Assembly (NCBI GenBank): GCA_964398295.1
Contig: CAYNMW010000176.1
Coordinates: forward strand, 1 to 8,427
Length of the DNA: 8,427 nucleotides
Direction of reading: 5' to 3'
From: CALFUK01 sp964398295
GTDB taxonomy: Bacteria; Bacteroidota; Bacteroidia; Chitinophagales; Saprospiraceae
Part shown: in pieces, positions 5,801 to 8,427 of the stretch
How positions within the stretch are numbered: position 1 is the first letter of the stretch
Layout: each line of letters starts with the position of its first letter
The notes under the pieces: generated by a model
The model's database searches: none
What the model was told of the DNA's origin: nothing
What the model saw: only the letters and a program-made list of their open reading frames with translations
Translations under genes and position numbers: made by a program

Positions 5801-7333
5801 ATGAGCATGGAAAATTTCAGAGAACGTATGTTGTCCAATGAACATGAGCAAGATCATGACTTCATTCCTTCGGATAATGTCTGGACATCGATTGCTGAAG
5901 AGCTTGGTGAAAAGAAAGATCGTCGAAAACCATTTATCCTATTTTTATTTGGATTTGCTTTTTTAGTAGTGTTGGGTAGCATGTTTATCCAGGCTTATTC
6001 AAAAAACCAAAGACCTAATGAGCCTATCCAATCTTCTGTTAATACCGAGGCAATTAATACTGTAGAAAATAAACATGGCGAGCTCAAGGAAAATCATCTG
6101 ACGAATTCTGTATCTCATACAAATGCCACAATCAGCGATAAAAGTGACGCATTGGGGAATCAATTAAAAGCAGAAAATTCGCCACATGTAGGGACGATCA
6201 GTAATTTCGATTTAGCAAATTCCGAATCCCAAACATCTTCAAATGTTGGTGAAAATCAAAATCAACTCAATCCTTTTGGTAAATATCATCCTGGTGCAAA
6301 AAGTGAATTTGCAAATCTGACAAGCTCAGTAATAAAACTCAACGATGATAATGAATTAAGTGAAAGTCTGAATGAAAGTTCCAAATCTCAGAAGAAGAAT
6401 AGTTTCGCCATAGATAAAGTAAGTGGAGAAACTTTGAATAAAGAAGCTTCTTCTATAAAATATCGAGATGATAAGAATATTGATAAAATTCCATTACTAC
6501 ACCCATATCTCTTTTCGACAAAATTACATGATGTCATCAATCCACCTTTTGTAAAAGTTGATAAGTTTTCTTCAACTAAGGATTGGACTGTGGGTCTATA
6601 TACTTATGGTTCTATCTCTAATTATTCTATTGCAAACTTTTCAGGCTTCGAGCAAATAGATTTTGCTTTAAATGGTAAACCTAGTATTGGCTATCAATTT
6701 ACGGTTGAAAAAAATATTGCAAAAAGTTTGTCTTTATATGCTGGTATAGGAATTGACCATTCTCATTTTGATGCTGATTATCTCTTGACAATTGACCAAA
6801 GCGAATTAAACTTTGTACAAGGTCTGGGTAGTAATACTGCAACTCTTGTTAAATCTATTCCTTCATTAGCAGGTGGTTTAGAAGCATCATTTATTTTTGA
6901 TGATTTGCCCTCCAATATTAGAACTTCAACAGTGAACCTTAATCTTGCACACGATTTCAAGACAATAACTATTCCTTTTGGTGCAAGGTTAGCTGTCTTT
7001 AAGACGAGTCCGATATCAGCAGTTGTATCAGTTGGAATGGAATATAGAAGGAGAGTGTTAACGATTGACACAGGTGTAAATGCCCTCACTTCGGATAACA
7101 GCGAAATCGAATTAACTACTGTATCTCCAGTTGATAATGCGACTCAACCCTTTAGGATAAATAATTTTAATGCCGTGACATCAGTTTCGGTTGATTATTC
7201 TATAAGTAGTAAAGTCAATGTTGGACTAGAAACGGGTTTTGTTAAACCAATTCTATCTGTATATAATGATGCTAATTACTCTGTAAATACCTTCCAATTC
7301 AGAACTGGTGTTTTTATTAATTACAATTTCTAA
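5801..7333 (+). CDS. Putative dual membrane-spanning (Dma-type) anti-sigma factor: cytoplasmic region, one TM helix, linker, outer-membrane beta-barrel
   Basis: A 510-residue protein without a cleavable signal peptide. Residues 1-43 are charged and contain DNVWTSIAEEL (25-35), like the W-x-x-I-x-x-x-L pattern in N-termini of Bacteroidota anti-sigma proteins. A basic KKDRRK patch (38-43) precedes a single membrane helix (44-66), predicting a cytoplasmic N-terminus. Residues 67-260 are an Asn/Ser/Lys/Glu-rich, probably disordered linker. Residues 261-510 show alternating aromatic/polar strands (WTVGLYTYG, SLYAGIGID, SVSVDYSIS, FRTGVFINY) and end in Phe, the usual barrel-assembly signal. The predicted chain therefore crosses both membranes. 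This layout beside an ECF gene matches the Dma family reported in Bacteroides thetaiotaomicron, where Dma1 controls sigma factor Das1 and vesiculation. I infer that the N-terminus binds the preceding sigma factor and the barrel senses outer-membrane state. Anti-sigma activity is inferred; the barrel and helix are directly readable. The alternative is a plain outer-membrane protein with a mis-called start, but the helix and coupled start argue against it. No convincing terminator follows. Confidence 0.8.
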   Translation: MSMENFRERMLSNEHEQDHDFIPSDNVWTSIAEELGEKKDRRKPFILFLFGFAFLVVLGSMFIQAYSKNQRPNEPIQSSVNTEAINTVENKHGELKENHLTNSVSHTNATISDKSDALGNQLKAENSPHVGTISNFDLANSESQTSSNVGENQNQLNPFGKYHPGAKSEFANLTSSVIKLNDDNELSESLNESSKSQKKNSFAIDKVSGETLNKEASSIKYRDDKNIDKIPLLHPYLFSTKLHDVINPPFVKVDKFSSTKDWTVGLYTYGSISNYSIANFSGFEQIDFALNGKPSIGYQFTVEKNIAKSLSLYAGIGIDHSHFDADYLLTIDQSELNFVQGLGSNTATLVKSIPSLAGGLEASFIFDDLPSNIRTSTVNLNLAHDFKTITIPFGARLAVFKTSPISAVVSVGMEYRRRVLTIDTGVNALTSDNSEIELTTVSPVDNATQPFRINNFNAVTSVSVDYSISSKVNVGLETGFVKPILSVYNDANYSVNTFQFRTGVFINYNF

Positions 7334-7401
7334 GTAAATAAAAAGAAATAGAATTAATCAATATGAGGTTGCTAAACTGGGATAAAAAAAATATTGGAAT
7401 A

Positions 7402-8316
7402 TTAAGTATCTAATCTTTTGTACCAACTCAGAACATACTCACTCCACTCCTCAGGACTGCCCATCTGGCAAAAGTGTCCTAGCCCTTTCATGATAGTGAA
7501 ATCTGCGTTCGGTATAATGTGTTTTTTTAAGTAATGCGCCATTTCAATTCGCGCAACTTGATCAAGATCACCCCAGCAAAGGTGGATTGGAATAGTCAAC
7601 TCTTTCAAAGCTGGTAGCCATCGAGTTTTTTCATATAGTAACCGTTCCCTTAAATAGTGAATAGTTAAGTATGTTTTTCGGTTCCCTTTTTGAAGTGTAT
7701 TTAATTCCCAAAATAATTGTAATTGTTTTTCTGTCAGATTATCATTTCCATGTGCACTCGTGACCTGTTGCTTGAATAGTTTATATGATGTTAAGCCAGA
7801 CATCTGCTTACCATATTTTGACAATAAAATCTTTTGCGTGCTACGCAAAGCAGCAAGTTCTAAGACCATGCTTCCATTTGTCAAGGTCAAACTTTTAAGA
7901 CCTTCAGAAAACCAGTCAGGTATAAACCCTTGATTGTACCTCGCTATGATTTCTGTAGCAACACTATCACCCATGTCATGTGACAGCAAGTGTCCACCGG
8001 TCACACCAAAATGTTTCCAAACATGGAAAGCTGTATCTGCTTGATCAATCAATGAATAACTGTATCCAGTTTCTGGCTTGTCACTCAATCCATATCCGAG
8101 CATATCAAATAAAAGAATTCGCTTGAAGCGTGTAGTTAAAGATTCAATAACGCCTTTAAACGAGTATGAGGATTCTGGGAAACCATGTAGAATGAGCAGG
8201 GTGTCATCATGATTGGCTGTTGAATTTCCGAATTCGAGTACAAAAAGCTTAAGCTGTTGATGACCAAAGCTGATGAATTGTCCTTTTGATTTCCAGTTTT
8301 CTAATTCAGGTGACAT
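7402..8316 (-). CDS. MEST-like alpha/beta hydrolase with Asp nucleophile
   Basis: A 304-residue cytoplasmic alpha/beta-fold hydrolase with no signal peptide. The oxyanion segment is LHGFPESS (43-50), followed by LLFDMLGYGLSDKP (68-81). The nucleophile elbow is LLSHDMGDSVA (110-120), so the nucleophile is Asp114, as in epoxide hydrolases and haloalkane dehalogenases, rather than the Ser of GxSxG esterases. The acid is likely in WGDLDQ (248-253: Asp250 or Asp252), and the base is His281 in GLGHF. A helical cap fits about residues 130-230. From memory the order and wording (HGFP.SSY, DF/DMLG.G.SDKP, LLSHD.GD.VA, L.L.NG, TIPIH) closely follow vertebrate MEST/PEG1, whose substrate is unsettled, so no reaction is assigned. 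An in-frame TAA lies four codons before the ATG, fixing the start as the first possible one. A 24-bp inverted repeat ends five bases before it. The gene converges on the barrel gene with a 68-bp gap. It may be cotranscribed with the partial gene at the right edge. Confidence 0.9.
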   Translation of the reverse strand: MSPELENWKSKGQFISFGHQQLKLFVLEFGNSTANHDDTLLILHGFPESSYSFKGVIESLTTRFKRILLFDMLGYGLSDKPETGYSYSLIDQADTAFHVWKHFGVTGGHLLSHDMGDSVATEIIARYNQGFIPDWFSEGLKSLTLTNGSMVLELAALRSTQKILLSKYGKQMSGLTSYKLFKQQVTSAHGNDNLTEKQLQLFWELNTLQKGNRKTYLTIHYLRERLLYEKTRWLPALKELTIPIHLCWGDLDQVARIEMAHYLKKHIIPNADFTIMKGLGHFCQMGSPEEWSEYVLSWYKRLDT

Positions 8317-8321
8317 TCGTC

Positions 8322-8345
8322 TGTTTTACTAAATGTAGTAAAACA
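8322..8345. promoter_or_regulatory. Perfect inverted repeat directly before the hydrolase start
   Basis: TGTTTTACTA (8322-8331) and TAGTAAAACA (8336-8345) are exact inverted repeats around a 4-base centre. The element ends five bases upstream of the hydrolase ATG and begins two bases after the TAA of the putative upstream partial gene. It fills the ribosome-binding position, so it could be an operator for a dimeric repressor or an RNA hairpin that limits initiation. It lacks a following U-tract on the minus strand, so a normal terminator is unlikely. A TACATTTA within it (minus strand) is one mismatch from TAnnTTTG, but no TTG is correctly placed. Confidence 0.5.
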
Positions 8346-8347
8346 TT

Positions 8348-8425
8348 TTAAGAGCGATATCCAGGGATACTTTTTCTCCACAAGGTCGAAAATAGTAAAG
8401 CGTATAGAATGTATTCCTCGACTAC
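8348..8425 (-). CDS. Partial gene, 3' end only, product not recognised
   Basis: On the minus strand a frame open from the window edge encodes 25 residues ending in TAA at 8348-8350. It starts VVEEYILYALLF and ends WRKSIPGYRS. The hydrophobic stretch followed by a basic Trp/Pro/Gly tail reads like a natural protein C-terminus, perhaps of a membrane protein, and the stop sits 31 bases before the hydrolase start, a normal operon spacing. Against it, a second minus-strand frame is also open here and only 78 bases are visible. I recognise no family. Confidence 0.35.
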   Translation of the reverse strand, partial: VVEEYILYALLFSTLWRKSIPGYRS

Positions 8426-8427
8426 AC

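Noticed and set aside
6778..7089. Minus-strand open frame inside the barrel gene
   Set aside because: It is antisense to barrel strands that are clearly coding on the plus strand.
7384..7403. AATATT-GG-AATATT followed on the minus strand by eight T, as a hydrolase terminator
   Set aside because: The loop is only two bases and the stem is all A/T, so at best four weak pairs form; it also overlaps the stop codon. The T run is real but the hairpin is not convincing.
8079..8089. Classical Ser-type esterase assignment for the hydrolase
   Set aside because: The elbow residues (112-116) read S-H-D-M-G, with Asp in the nucleophile position; there is no G-x-S-x-G.

Overview
The window looks like chromosomal DNA from a member of the Bacteroidota. 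The evidence is AT-rich intergenic DNA, no clear Shine-Dalgarno sequences, a long secreted Asp-box (BNR/VPS10-like) protein of the kind common in that phylum, and an ECF sigma gene coupled to a gene with the Bacteroidota-type layout of anti-sigma region, inner-membrane helix and outer-membrane barrel. I cannot place it below phylum with confidence.

Layout. Positions 1-103 hold a strong hairpin and no gene. Positions 104-3343 (minus) encode a secreted 1079-residue beta-propeller protein with eleven Asp-box motifs. Positions 3543-4838 (minus) encode a secreted protein made almost only of three fasciclin (FAS1) domains, followed by a strong terminator that forms best on its own strand. A 397-bp divergent intergenic region (4839-5235) separates it from a two-gene plus-strand operon: an ECF sigma factor (5236-5799) and, after one base, a 510-residue protein (5801-7333). 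That protein has a short cytoplasmic N-terminus, one membrane helix, a long Asn/Ser-rich linker and a C-terminal outer-membrane beta-barrel. A convergent minus-strand gene (7402-8316) encodes an alpha/beta hydrolase resembling vertebrate MEST, with an Asp nucleophile. The right edge probably holds the 3' end of one more minus-strand gene.

How the parts may work together. The sigma/barrel pair matches the recently described 'dual membrane-spanning anti-sigma factor' (Dma) type reported in Bacteroides thetaiotaomicron, where one polypeptide reaches from the cytoplasm to the outer membrane. The divergent region carries two copies of AGGCAACCCTT, one pointing at the sigma operon and one at the fasciclin gene. 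Each is followed, at exactly the same spacing, by a second similar box (TGNATNATANNTA). I infer that the sigma factor drives both its own operon and the fasciclin gene, so that a three-domain FAS1 adhesin would be an output of an outer-membrane-sensing circuit. The propeller protein and the hydrolase show no copy of this promoter and look independent.
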